Numbered from the stretch's first letter, positions 35,525-44,268 are shown. The stretch: 64,000 bases of DNA from Sphingomonas sp. CL5.1 (GCF_013344685.1 NZ_CP050137.1:248001-312000), one strand, 5' to 3'. The notes: generated by a model from the letters alone, not told the origin. Program-made: numbers and translations.

Positions 35525-35533
35525 GGACATCGC

Positions 35534-37216
35534 ATGGAAGGTCCGGGAGCCCCCCTGCGCTGGTGGCAGACACGCTGGTTCGTGGTGGTGGCGACCCTGG
35601 TCGCGCTCGTGCCGCTCCTCTGGCCGACGATTCCGCCGCTGGTCGACCTGCCCGGCCATATGGGGCGCTACCGCGTCCAGCTCTCGCTCGATTCCGCGCC
35701 GTGGCTGAGCCAATGGTATGATTTCCACTGGTCGCTGATCGGCAATCTCGGCATCGATCTGCTCATCATCCCCTTCGCCAAGGTCTTCGGGCTGGAGCTG
35801 GGGGTGAAGCTGATCGTGATGGCGATCCCCGCGCTCACCGTCGCGGGCCTGCTGTGGATCGCGCGCGAGGTGCACGGGCGCATCCCGCCGACCGCGCTGT
35901 TCGCGCTGCCGCTGGCCTATTGCTACCCCTTCCAGTTCGGCTTCGCGAACTTCGCGCTGTCGATGGCGCTGGCGCTCAACCTGTTCGCCTTGTGGCTGCG
36001 GCTGGGGCGGCAGCGCCGCTTCGGGCTGCGCGCCGCGCTGTTCGTGCCGCTCTCCTGCCTGCTGTGGCTATGCCATACCTTCGGCTGGGGCGTGCTGGGC
36101 GTGCTGGCTTTCTCCGCCGAGATGGTCCGCGAGCATGACCGGCGCAAGGACGCGGGCTCCGGCCATTGGGTGGCGAGCTGGTTCCGCGCCGGGCTGCACT
36201 GCGCGCCGCTGGCGCTGCCGATGCTGCTGATGGTGTTCTGGCGCACCGGCGATCATGTCACCGGGCAGACCACCGACTGGTTCAACTGGCGGCGCAAGGC
36301 GGCGTGGATGCTGATGGCGCTGCGCGACCGCTGGCTGGCGTGGGACGTCGCGGGCATCGCCGTACTCTATCTCATCATCCTCAAGGGGCTGCGCGATCCG
36401 GCGATTGAATATTCGCGCAACCTCGCGCTTTCCGCGCTGTTCCTCACCGCCGTCTATCTGCTGCTGCCGCGGATCGTGTTCGGCTCCGCCTATGCCGACA
36501 TGCGGCTGGCGCCGTTCGTAATCGCGATCGCGGTGATCGCGATCCGTCCGCGCGCGCGGATGACGACGCGCCACGCCGGCACGCTCGCGGCGCTCGGGCT
36601 GGTCTTCTTCCTCGCGCGGATCGGGGGAACGACGATCAGCTACTGGATGTTCGCGCAGGATTATCGCACCGAACTGGCCGCGCTGAAGCATCTGCCGGTC
36701 GGCGCGAAGGTGGTGAGCTTCGTCGGCTACCGCTGCGACGATCCGTGGCGGATGTCGCGGCTGGAGCATCTGCCCGCGCTCGCGCTGGTGCGGCGGCTGG
36801 CCTATACCAACGATCAATGGTCGATGGCTGGCGCGCAGCTTCTCACCGCGCGCTATTTCGCCGCCGGCGGGTTCGCGCACGATTCGTCGCAGATCGTCAC
36901 GGCGAAATGGTGTCCGCGCGAGTGGTGGCGGCCGGTCGGATTCGCGATCGCGCGCTTCCCGCGCGGCGCTTTCGATTACGTCTGGCAGATCCGCACGCCG
37001 CCCTATGACCCGCGCTACGCCAGCGATCTGGTGCCGATCTGGCGCTCGCCCGACGGGACCAGCACCCTGTTCAAGGTGGATCATACGCGGCCGGTGCCGC
37101 AGATTGAGGATTCGGAGCTGATCCCGCCGCTGTTGCTCGAACTGCGCGACCGCATCCGCCGCCGCCGCGCCGCCGAGGCGGAGGCGCGGGTGAAAGCGGA
37201 GGCTACCCCTTCCTGA
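35534..37216 (+). CDS. Large polytopic membrane protein of unknown function
   Basis: A 560-residue protein with about ten hydrophobic segments and a conserved first loop, IPPLVDLPGHMGRYRVQL, and a long charged C-terminal domain rich in basic residues (RDRIRRRRAAEAEARVKAEA). The layout (membrane bundle plus periplasmic or cytoplasmic tail) resembles the GT-C-like gene upstream, but no catalytic pair is evident. Its 3' end overlaps the convergent FemAB-like gene by 14 bases. Confidence 0.7.
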   Translation: MEGPGAPLRWWQTRWFVVVATLVALVPLLWPTIPPLVDLPGHMGRYRVQLSLDSAPWLSQWYDFHWSLIGNLGIDLLIIPFAKVFGLELGVKLIVMAIPALTVAGLLWIAREVHGRIPPTALFALPLAYCYPFQFGFANFALSMALALNLFALWLRLGRQRRFGLRAALFVPLSCLLWLCHTFGWGVLGVLAFSAEMVREHDRRKDAGSGHWVASWFRAGLHCAPLALPMLLMVFWRTGDHVTGQTTDWFNWRRKAAWMLMALRDRWLAWDVAGIAVLYLIILKGLRDPAIEYSRNLALSALFLTAVYLLLPRIVFGSAYADMRLAPFVIAIAVIAIRPRARMTTRHAGTLAALGLVFFLARIGGTTISYWMFAQDYRTELAALKHLPVGAKVVSFVGYRCDDPWRMSRLEHLPALALVRRLAYTNDQWSMAGAQLLTARYFAAGGFAHDSSQIVTAKWCPREWWRPVGFAIARFPRGAFDYVWQIRTPPYDPRYASDLVPIWRSPDGTSTLFKVDHTRPVPQIEDSELIPPLLLELRDRIRRRRAAEAEARVKAEATPS

Positions 37217-38333
37217 ACGGCGTAAGCTGTTCGAGGAAGGCCCGGTCCTCCTCGATCGCGGCACGCTCGCGCACGAGGAAATCGGCAACCGCGCGGCGGA
37301 AGCCCGCGTCCGGCAGGTAATGCGCGGAAAAGGTCGGCACCGGCACGTAGCCGCGCGCCAGCTTGTGCTCGCCCTGCGCCCCCGCCTCCACGGTGGCGAG
37401 GCCGCGGGCGATGGCGGCGTCGATGGCCTGATAATAGCACAACTCGAAATGGAGGAACGGCACCTCCTCCACGCAGCCCCAATAGCGGCCGTAGAGCGCG
37501 TCCGCGCCGATCAGGTTGAGCGCGCCGGCGATCGGCCGCCCGTCGCGCTCGGCGAGGATCAGCAGCACCTTATCCCCCATCCGCTCGCCGAGCAGCGGGA
37601 AGAAGCCGTGCGTGAGGTACGGGCGGCCCCATTTGCGGCTGCCGGTGTCCTGGTAAAAGGTCCAGAACGCCTCCCATTCGCGCGGGCCGATCTCCGCCCC
37701 GGTCAGGTGGCGGATCGTCAGCCCCGCCACCGCCGCCGCGCGCTCCTTGCGGATCACCTTGCGCTTGCGGCTGGAGAGGCGGGCGAGGAAATCGTCGAAG
37801 TCGCGATAACCCTCGTTGCGCCAGTGATATTGCGTGCCCTGCCGGATCAGCCAGCCGGCCGCATCGAACAGCGGCACCTGATCGGGGGCGATGAAGGTGG
37901 CATGCGCCGATGAAAGCTCGTGCCGGTCGGTCACCGTCTCCAGCGCGGCGATCAGCGCCGGGGCGACGGCGGCGTCGCGCAGCAGCAGGCGCGGCCCCGG
38001 CACCGGCGTGACCGGCACCGCGATCTGGAGCTTGGGATAATAAGCGCCGCCCGCCCGCTGCCACGCATCGGCCCAGGCGTGATCGAAGACATATTCGCCC
38101 TGGCTGTGGCTCTTTGCGTAGCTCGGCGCGATCCCGGCGGGGCGGCCGTCCGCGCCGTCCACCACCACCGGCAGTGGCTGCCACCCGCTCCGCCCGCCGA
38201 CGCTGCCCGATTCCTCCAGCGCGGAGAGGAAGGCGTGGCTGACGAAGGGATTGGCGCTGCCGGCGCAAGCGTCCCAATCCTCGCGCGCGATCGCGGAGAC
38301 GCCCTCCACCATGCGCGCCGTGACCGCCGTCAC
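37203..38333 (-). CDS. FemAB-related GNAT-fold acyltransferase
   Basis: A 376-residue protein of the COG3146-type family, with two GNAT-like halves. Recognisable segments are NPFVSHAFLSALEESGSVG, SYAKSHSQGEYVFDHAWADA, YYPKLQIAVPVTPVPGPRLL, and KVLLILAERDGRPIAGALNLIG in the second half. Relatives are annotated as peptidoglycan-biosynthesis or aminoacyl-transfer proteins; the acyl donor is unknown. The start may be 38333 or the ATG at 38312. It is convergent with the membrane protein at 35.5-37.2 kb and 92 bases downstream of ridA. Confidence 0.85.
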   Translation of the reverse strand: MTAVTARMVEGVSAIAREDWDACAGSANPFVSHAFLSALEESGSVGGRSGWQPLPVVVDGADGRPAGIAPSYAKSHSQGEYVFDHAWADAWQRAGGAYYPKLQIAVPVTPVPGPRLLLRDAAVAPALIAALETVTDRHELSSAHATFIAPDQVPLFDAAGWLIRQGTQYHWRNEGYRDFDDFLARLSSRKRKVIRKERAAAVAGLTIRHLTGAEIGPREWEAFWTFYQDTGSRKWGRPYLTHGFFPLLGERMGDKVLLILAERDGRPIAGALNLIGADALYGRYWGCVEEVPFLHFELCYYQAIDAAIARGLATVEAGAQGEHKLARGYVPVPTFSAHYLPDAGFRRAVADFLVRERAAIEEDRAFLEQLTPFRKG

Positions 38334-38425
38334 CGGCGTGACCCCGGACGGGCGATATCGGGAAACGTGGAGGGAAGCGCCATCAGCCCCAATCTAGGGT
38401 GCGCGGCGCTCCACTCAAGCGGCGA

Positions 38426-38896
38426 TCAGAGCGGTTCGCCAACCTCGACGATCGCATCGACCTCCACCGCCGCGCCGAGCGGCAGCACCGGCACGCCGAC
38501 CGCCGAGCGGGCATGCTTGCCGGCGTCGCCGAACAACGTGACCATCAGCTCGCTCGCGCCATTGGCGACCTTCGGCTGGTCGGTGAAATCGCCGTGCGAG
38601 TTGACGAACACGCCGAGCTTCACGATCCGCTTCACGCGCGCGAGATCGCCGAGCGCCGCCTTCACCTGCGCAATCAGCATCAGCGCGCAGCGCCGGGCGG
38701 CGTCCTGCCCCTCCTCGACGCTGACATTCTCGCCGAGCCGGCCGGTGACGAGCTTGCCGTCCCTGAACGGAAGCTGCCCGGAAACGTGGAGCAGGTTGCC
38801 GGCCAGCACCGTCGGCACATAAGCGGCGACGGGCGCGGCGGCTTCGGGAAGGGAAAGGCCAAGCTCGGCCAGCTTGCGATCAATCATCTCGGTCAT
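38426..38896 (-). CDS. RidA/YjgF/Rid family protein
   Basis: A 156-residue trimeric-type Rid protein, which hydrolyses reactive enamine/imine intermediates made by PLP enzymes. The family segments LLHVSGQLPFRDGKLVTGRLG and LMIAQVKAALGDLARVKRIVKLGVFV are clear, and the C-terminal AVGVPVLPLGAAVEVDAIVEV is complete. This longer subgroup (about 150 residues) may lack the catalytic arginine of RidA, so activity is uncertain. It lies 33 bases downstream of a truncated open frame on the same strand. Confidence 0.88.
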   Translation of the reverse strand: MTEMIDRKLAELGLSLPEAAAPVAAYVPTVLAGNLLHVSGQLPFRDGKLVTGRLGENVSVEEGQDAARRCALMLIAQVKAALGDLARVKRIVKLGVFVNSHGDFTDQPKVANGASELMVTLFGDAGKHARSAVGVPVLPLGAAVEVDAIVEVGEPL

Positions 38897-38929
38897 GGCG
38901 GGAGCTTCAACACCCGCGCGCCGCTCCGG

Positions 38930-39118
38930 TCAATCCTCCGCGTGCCGGCCGGCGTCGAAACGCGCCGCTATCCACCTTTCCGCCTCGCGCCAGTCGTCGA
39001 TCCGGGCATGGGCCTGCGCGGCGGCGGGGACGCCGGGGGCGAGCAGCGGCTCCGCCACCATGTGCAGCCGGTGGACGCGCGGGGCGTGTTCGGCGACCGA
39101 GGCGTGATGGTGCCCCAA
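38930..39118 (-). pseudogene. 3' remnant of a gene cut at the accessory-region junction
   Basis: About 62 codons with the same composition as the core genome end 33 bases before ridA, in operon-like spacing. The peptide (HHASVAEHAPRVHRLHMVAE, then PLLAPGVPAAAQAHARIDDW and EAERWIAARF) looks like the natural C-terminus of a larger protein. Upstream the frame reads into unrelated A/T-richer sequence and meets a stop near 39165. No proper start codon or ribosome binding site exists; the only initiator is TTG at 39118. I do not recognise the parent family. Confidence 0.5.
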
Positions 39119-39454
39119 GCAGGACGAAAGCGATGAGTATGAATCGCCGCTACTACTACGCTAGAACCGTCATAAGCCGCCAAACAGCGAAATAGGCCGC
39201 CGCTACATGCTGTTCGGCGCTACTTTCCGCATGAAAAGATGAACAAAAAGGACGAGAACCCGACAGATCGTTGCCCCCCGCAAGCCGAAATTCATCATTT
39301 TGGGCAGACCGTCGTGGCTAGGTTGATCGGCTCTCAAAGGACCGTCAAGGCCCGGAGCCCTACACTCGGCCACAACCTGACTCACAACCGGAACTTAACG
39401 TCGTGTTGACGTTGACCATGGTTGAGTATAGTTGAAGGCAGTCGGGAGGGCGGC
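39119..39454. other. Junction region: shift from core-type to accessory-type DNA
   Basis: Gene-less stretch of 336 bases in which GC visibly falls. It contains a 9-base direct repeat CGCCGCTAC (39145-39153 and 39198-39206), stop codons in all frames, and at its right end the promoter-like region of the HTH gene. No tRNA, integrase or inverted terminal repeat was seen, so the mechanism of insertion is unknown. Confidence 0.5.
39405..39435 (+). promoter_or_regulatory. Promoter with helically phased GTTGA repeats
   Basis: GTTGA occurs at 39405, 39411, 39421 and 39431; the last three are spaced exactly 10 bases apart, one helical turn. A promoter overlaps them: TTGACG (39406-39411) as -35 and TATAGT (39427-39432) as -10, with a 15-base gap. 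The HTH gene starts at 39455. This arrangement is what a small autoregulator would bind, but binding is inferred. Confidence 0.5.
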
Positions 39455-39658
39455 ATGAGCGAAACTGGCGATCTACACATTGCCGAGACGGCGGCGGCGG
39501 CCGGCATCTCGAAACCGACCCTTCTTCGGTGGATTAAAGACGGCAAAGTTAAGGATGCGCAGCGGCGCGACCGGAATGGTTGGCGGATATTCTCACCCGC
39601 CGAGGTAACCGCAATTCGGACACTTGCCGCGTCCACGAAGCCGACGAAAAACTCATGA
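39455..39658 (+). CDS. Small MerR/AlpA-type helix-turn-helix protein
   Basis: A 67-residue protein consisting of almost only a winged MerR-like DNA-binding domain: LHIAETAAAAGISKPTLLRW (helix-turn-helix), then KDGKVKDAQRRDRNGWRIFS and PAEVTAI. No effector domain. ATG 39455 follows a good Shine-Dalgarno (GGGAGGG); an upstream TTG lies in the repeat region. Its stop overlaps the start of the methyltransferase gene (ATGA), so the two are co-translated. It most likely controls expression of the modification locus, as C-proteins do, but belongs to a different HTH family. Confidence 0.85.
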   Translation: MSETGDLHIAETAAAAGISKPTLLRWIKDGKVKDAQRRDRNGWRIFSPAEVTAIRTLAASTKPTKNS

Positions 39659-40890
39659 CCGCACCGTCCATGAGCGCCGCGCGTCGGCAGCGGCCCGCGT
39701 TCTTGGCGGTCGATTTTTTCTGCGGTGCGGGCGGGACCACGCGCGGTCTGATCGATGCTGGGGGCTACGTCATCGCCGGTGTCGATAAGGACAATCGCTG
39801 CCGGCAGACCTATGTCGAGAACAATCCCAATACGACCATTGATTTCTCGACCCCGCGGTTCATCAGGCGGGATATCTTCCCCGCAACCGATGCCTATCCG
39901 GATGGCGAGCAGGCAGAACTGTTCGACGATCTTGAGAAGCTGATCGAGAAATATAGGGCGGAAGCACCCGGTGCGCCTCTCATGTTCGCGATCTGCGCGC
40001 CATGCCAGCCCTTCACAAAGCTTTCCCGCAAGGAACTCAGCAACGCCCGGAAGGAAGGTCGCGAACGCGATAGCAATCTGCTGCGTGAAGCGGCAAAATT
40101 TGTTGCGCGGTTTCGCCCGGAGATGATCCTGTCGGAAAACGTCCAAGGCATCGGCGATCCGAAATATGGTGGCGTCTGGAACGATTTTCGTAGTCAGCTC
40201 AGGAAGCTTGGTTATGCGACCGGCTCGAATGTCGTCTGCACGTCCGATTTCGGCGTTCCGCAGTTTCGCCGTCGTTCGATCCTCATTGCTGCTCCACGGG
40301 AGCTGGCGCGGCCGGAGTTTCTGGAGCCGGGCCACGACGGTGATCTGGTGGTCCCTCTCGAGGACACGGCGGCTGCGGTCCGATCGGTCCGTTCGGCAAT
40401 CGGTCATCTGCCGTCGCTTCCCGCCGGGGCGCAGCACGCAACAATCCCGAACCACAAGACCCGGACTCTGAGCGACCTCAACTTGAAGCGTCTGGCTTCG
40501 GCTAAACCCGGCGAGTCAAATGTCTATCTCGACAACACCCCTCACGGCGACCTCTCGCTGGCGTGCCACCGGAAGGTGAACGCGAAGCTCAAGGTGCGTT
40601 GCTTTACCGATGTCTATACGCGAATGGACCCGGATCGACCGTCTCCCACGATTACGACGAAATGCCATAGCATCTCGAATGGACGCTTCGGCCATTTTGA
40701 CACGAGTCAGGTGCGCGGAATTTCGCTGAGGGAAGCCGCAATCCTCCAGTCTTTCCCGCAGGACTATGTCTTCTATCCAACCGACATGATCGAACCGGTC
40801 GCGCGCATGATCGGCAACGCAGTGCCGCCCAGGCTGGCCGAATATTTTTCGCGTTATCTCTCTGACGCCCTTGTGTCGGCCGATGGCTGA
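39655..40890 (+). CDS. DNA (cytosine-5) methyltransferase
   Basis: A 411-residue C5 methyltransferase. Motif I is DFFCGAGGTTRGL (from residue 20), motif IV holds the nucleophile C117 in APCQPF, motif VI is ENVQGI, motif VIII is RRRSILIA, and motifs IX/X appear as TITTKCHSISNGRFGHF and IGNAVPP. All catalytic motifs are intact, so it should methylate a specific sequence; the target cannot be predicted. It is co-translated with the HTH gene. No restriction endonuclease gene of a classic type is adjacent; instead a Vsr gene overlaps its 3' end by 37 bases on the other strand. Confidence 0.95.
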   Translation: MTAPSMSAARRQRPAFLAVDFFCGAGGTTRGLIDAGGYVIAGVDKDNRCRQTYVENNPNTTIDFSTPRFIRRDIFPATDAYPDGEQAELFDDLEKLIEKYRAEAPGAPLMFAICAPCQPFTKLSRKELSNARKEGRERDSNLLREAAKFVARFRPEMILSENVQGIGDPKYGGVWNDFRSQLRKLGYATGSNVVCTSDFGVPQFRRRSILIAAPRELARPEFLEPGHDGDLVVPLEDTAAAVRSVRSAIGHLPSLPAGAQHATIPNHKTRTLSDLNLKRLASAKPGESNVYLDNTPHGDLSLACHRKVNAKLKVRCFTDVYTRMDPDRPSPTITTKCHSISNGRFGHFDTSQVRGISLREAAILQSFPQDYVFYPTDMIEPVARMIGNAVPPRLAEYFSRYLSDALVSADG

Positions 40891-41279
40891 AGTCGGCGCA
40901 CTATCCGCTCCACTCCAAGGTCGAGCGCACATTCCCATACTGTTTCGACGTGCCAACCGAGCGCTTCCAGGCGTATTCGCGTGCTGTGATCGCGGTCGAT
41001 GTTGCGATCGAGCTTCGCCGCCCAAAACTCCTGGTTTGATTGAGGCCGAGCACCTCGCGGGCAGTCATGGCCATGCCAAAAGCATCCATGGACCAAGACG
41101 ACGGTGCGATGCCGCGGGAGGACCATATCGGGCTTTCCGGGAAGGTCGCGACGATGAAGGCGAAAGCGGAGCCCGACGGCATGCAACGCGCGTCGAACAT
41201 ATAATTCGGGCGCCGTATCCTTGCCGCCGACGCGTGACATTGCGCGCGAACGCTGTTCCGGTGTCATATGGTCCGCCAT
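40854..41279 (-). CDS. vsr: Very-short-patch-repair (Vsr) endonuclease
   Basis: A 141-residue PD-(D/E)XK-type nickase that initiates repair of T:G mismatches left by deamination of 5-methylcytosine. Family segments are MTPEQRSRAMSRVGGKDTAPE at the N-terminus (here split), LPGKPDMVLPRHRTVVLVHG with the catalytic aspartate, and the zinc-site motif CFWHGHDCPRGARP, followed by LGWHVETVWECAL. The start is ATG 41279 or 41267. It is convergent with the methyltransferase gene (37-base overlap) and divergent from the GHKL gene by about 20-34 bases. Reversed orientation relative to its methyltransferase partner is unusual. Confidence 0.95.
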   Translation of the reverse strand: MADHMTPEQRSRAMSRVGGKDTAPELYVRRALHAVGLRFRLHRRDLPGKPDMVLPRHRTVVLVHGCFWHGHDCPRGARPQSNQEFWAAKLDRNIDRDHSTRIRLEALGWHVETVWECALDLGVERIVRRLQPSADTRASER

Positions 41280-41313
41280 GCTGCGGTTATAGCAACGGGT
41301 GGCCCCACAAACC

Positions 41314-44268
41314 ATGACCGATACGGATCAAACCGGCCGGTCGCTGGAACGGGCTGCGGAGAACGTTTCCTTCCGAACGCGTGCGCGAACGATCGATCAT
41401 CTCGGGCGCGGTCAGATCGCCGACGCTCCGACGGCGGTCAGCGAGCTTTGGAAGAATGCGTGGGATGCCTACGCGACACAGGTATCGCTCAATATCTTCG
41501 ACGGTGACCCGGCCGTTGCCGCAGTCTTCGACGACGGTATCGGCATGTCGGCGCAGGATTTCGTCGAGAAGTGGCTCGTCATCGGTACCGAATCAAAGAT
41601 TGATGGCCCACCGCCGGCGCCACCGGCCGATTTCACCGGCTCCGCACGCGAGCGGCAGGGCGAAAAAGGAATCGGACGTCTGTCGGCCGCTTTTCTCGCG
41701 CCGGCGACTCTTGTTTTGTCACAACAGGCAGATGGTCCGATTTCGGCGGTTCTGGTCGATTGGCGCCTTTTCGAAAACCCGTTCCTGTCACTTGATCAGA
41801 TCACATTGCCTGTACGTACATTCGGCAAGCGCGGCGAAGTGGCCGTTGGGCTGCGGGCGATGGCAACGGCGATACTCGACAATCTCGGGGAGAGATCTGC
41901 CACAGGCGACTTGATCCTGTCACCCGATTGGCAGCGTTACACCGCCGCCGAACAGGCGGCGGGTGCACGATCGACCGCAGAGGCCATGATCGACTTCTGG
42001 TCGGAGATGCCGATTTCCGCCCGACACCTCGAAGAGTGGCCCGTCTTCGCGGATTTGGCCTCACATGGTACCGCACTGTATCTACTTGGTGCCCACCATG
42101 AACTGTCGGTCTGGCTTGGCTCCGCGCCGGACGACGATGAAGCGAAGGAGGTCAAGCAAAGGCTCAAGGATATTTTGACCGGCTTCACCGACACGCTGTC
42201 GGCTGCGCCGGTCGTGTTCGATTATGAGGTTCTCGCCTATCATGGAGATGTTCCGCGTCGTATCCTTGCTTCCTCGGATGTGTTCGATCTCTCCGATTTC
42301 CGAGAACTTGAACATAGCGTCGAGGGCGCCTTCGACGAGGCCGGAGTTTTCCGCGGCAAAATCCGGGCGTTCGGTGAGGATTTAGGCGAACGCATCATTC
42401 CGCCCCCGCGGTCGTTGCCCCCGGCAAGATCGGATCGGCCGGGTCCCTTTGCATTTGCGATCGGTACGTTCGAGCAGGTCGCGATGGCCTCAACGCACAA
42501 TGCCAAGCGGCATCAGGATCTAATGGAACTCGTCGACCGGTACGGTGGGGTTCGGGTGTATCGCGACGGCTTGCGCGTGATGCCATACGGCTCAGCCGAC
42601 GCCGACTTCTTTTCACTGGAAGAAACTCGCCAGAAGCACGCTGGACGCTACTTTTGGGCCCACCGACGGAGTTTCGGACGACTTGCCTTCACGCGCGCCG
42701 GAAATCCCGCGCTAAAGGACAAGGCTGGCCGCGAAGGCCTGGTCGAGAACCGAGCGAGCCGCGAGCTTCGTCTCCTCGTCCAGGCCCTGCTCATCAAACT
42801 GGCCAGAGATTATTTCGGAACAGACTCTCCGGAACGCGAAGAGCGCATCGCGGAGACCAAGAAGCGAAACATCAAGGGTCGCAAGGCGGCCGAGCAGGCG
42901 CGTAAACGTCGGCGGGGCGAATTCAGGACTTACCTCGCCGACGCGATCAAACGCATGCCGCAATTGGCTGAGCGAGCGAAGAGCATCTCTTCACGATTGG
43001 AAGATGTGAAACAGCCGGCTTCGAAGGACACGGTCGCGATGATGCGCGCCGAGGTCGAGTTGGCTCGCGCGGAATTAGCCGCGCTGACGCCTCTCGACGT
43101 CCCGAACACGTTGGGCGACGCTGAATCGCGCTACCGAACGTTCAGGGACGAACTGGATGAAGCCAGCGATCTTATCCTGCTGTCCGACCAAGCGCTCCGC
43201 GAGATGGAGGCCACGGTCGGTGCGTCTTCGCCTCGTGAGGTCGCTGCAGCCGCCAGGGATCGGCACGAGAAAGCACTGAACGAACTTCTCTCGGGGTTCC
43301 AAGGTGACATCCGTGAGGGTATCAAGGCGATCACATCCAATTGGACATCCAATCTTGAGGACGACCGGACGCGATACGAGCGAGCGACGACTCCCCTGTT
43401 GCGCAAGCTGTCGCAAGACACCGATCTGAACGATCTTCTCGGCCTGTTGGAAACGGTGCGGCGCGAGCTGGAAGACGAATTCAACGACCGGTACCGGCCG
43501 ATTGTCCGTAATATCCGGACCATAATCGAAGGCGTGGACGCGGAGATGGCGCTCGCCACGATTGACGAGGATCGGGAAGAACTCGATCGCCGGGTTCGTG
43601 ACCTGAACGCGGTCGCACAGCTCGGAATCACGGTCGAGATCATCGGACATGAGCTTGAAGCGCTCGACAGTGAGGTGAGCCGTAACTTGGAGAAGCTGCC
43701 GGACACGGCCAAGAAGACGCTGGCCTTCACCCGGGCGATGGACGCGCATCGGTCACTCACCGAAAAGCTACGCTTCCTCTCACCTCTCCAACTGGCCGGC
43801 GCCCGGTTGCGAGAGACGATCACCGGCAAGGCTATCGTTGATTATGTCCGCGATTTCTTCGGGCCGGTCTTCACGGACGGGGGCATCCGGCTTGAGAGTA
43901 CGCCAGCTTTCGACTCGATCCGCTTCACCGAACTCAAATCACGCATCTACCCGGTGTTCATCAACCTCGTGAACAACGCCGTTTATTGGGTCGGACGGTC
44001 GGAAGAGCGAGTGATCCGCTTCGATTTTGTCGATGGCAAGATCGTTGTCGGTGACACCGGCCCCGGTATCGACCGGGATGACGTCTGGCGTCTTTTTCAG
44101 CTGTTCTACACGCGCCGCTCTTCCGGTCGCGGCGTCGGACTGTATCTGTCCCGGGTGAACCTTGAGGCTGGCCGCCATGCGATCCGTTACGCGACCGAGG
44201 AAGATCCGCACATTCTGCCCGGCGCAAACTTCATAATTGAGATGAGGGGGCTGGAAGGTGGAGCTTGA
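41314..44268 (+). CDS. Double-GHKL protein: MORC/Hsp90-like ATPase plus C-terminal histidine-kinase module
   Basis: About 984 residues. The N-terminal GHKL ATPase has ELWKNAWDAY (N-box), DDGIGM (G1) and GEKGIGRLS (G2) within residues ~44-125, as in MutL/MORC/Hsp90-type proteins linked to modification systems. A long charged, helical, probably coiled-coil region follows (about residues 520-760). The last ~220 residues form a second, histidine-kinase-type module: H779 in IIGHELEALDSEV, N-box INLVNNAVYW (N887/N888), G1 VGDTGPGI (D914), F-box LFQLFYTRR, and G2 GRGVGLYLSR. No membrane segment is present. The next gene encodes a receiver domain and overlaps by 11 bases, so a phosphorelay is likely. 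GTG 41299 is an alternative start. Confidence 0.88.
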   Translation: MTDTDQTGRSLERAAENVSFRTRARTIDHLGRGQIADAPTAVSELWKNAWDAYATQVSLNIFDGDPAVAAVFDDGIGMSAQDFVEKWLVIGTESKIDGPPPAPPADFTGSARERQGEKGIGRLSAAFLAPATLVLSQQADGPISAVLVDWRLFENPFLSLDQITLPVRTFGKRGEVAVGLRAMATAILDNLGERSATGDLILSPDWQRYTAAEQAAGARSTAEAMIDFWSEMPISARHLEEWPVFADLASHGTALYLLGAHHELSVWLGSAPDDDEAKEVKQRLKDILTGFTDTLSAAPVVFDYEVLAYHGDVPRRILASSDVFDLSDFRELEHSVEGAFDEAGVFRGKIRAFGEDLGERIIPPPRSLPPARSDRPGPFAFAIGTFEQVAMASTHNAKRHQDLMELVDRYGGVRVYRDGLRVMPYGSADADFFSLEETRQKHAGRYFWAHRRSFGRLAFTRAGNPALKDKAGREGLVENRASRELRLLVQALLIKLARDYFGTDSPEREERIAETKKRNIKGRKAAEQARKRRRGEFRTYLADAIKRMPQLAERAKSISSRLEDVKQPASKDTVAMMRAEVELARAELAALTPLDVPNTLGDAESRYRTFRDELDEASDLILLSDQALREMEATVGASSPREVAAAARDRHEKALNELLSGFQGDIREGIKAITSNWTSNLEDDRTRYERATTPLLRKLSQDTDLNDLLGLLETVRRELEDEFNDRYRPIVRNIRTIIEGVDAEMALATIDEDREELDRRVRDLNAVAQLGITVEIIGHELEALDSEVSRNLEKLPDTAKKTLAFTRAMDAHRSLTEKLRFLSPLQLAGARLRETITGKAIVDYVRDFFGPVFTDGGIRLESTPAFDSIRFTELKSRIYPVFINLVNNAVYWVGRSEERVIRFDFVDGKIVVGDTGPGIDRDDVWRLFQLFYTRRSSGRGVGLYLSRVNLEAGRHAIRYATEEDPHILPGANFIIEMRGLEGGA

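Noticed and set aside
39203-39385. Small 60-codon minus-strand frame in the junction region
   Set aside because: No ribosome binding site, no recognisable motif, and located in promoter-like DNA.
41314-44268. Reading this protein as MutL, gyrase B or a plain hybrid histidine kinase
   Set aside because: The N-terminal boxes resemble MutL/Hsp90/MORC, but the C-terminal kinase set and lack of gyrase or MutL C-terminal motifs exclude both; lack of membrane segments and two GHKL modules exclude a standard kinase.
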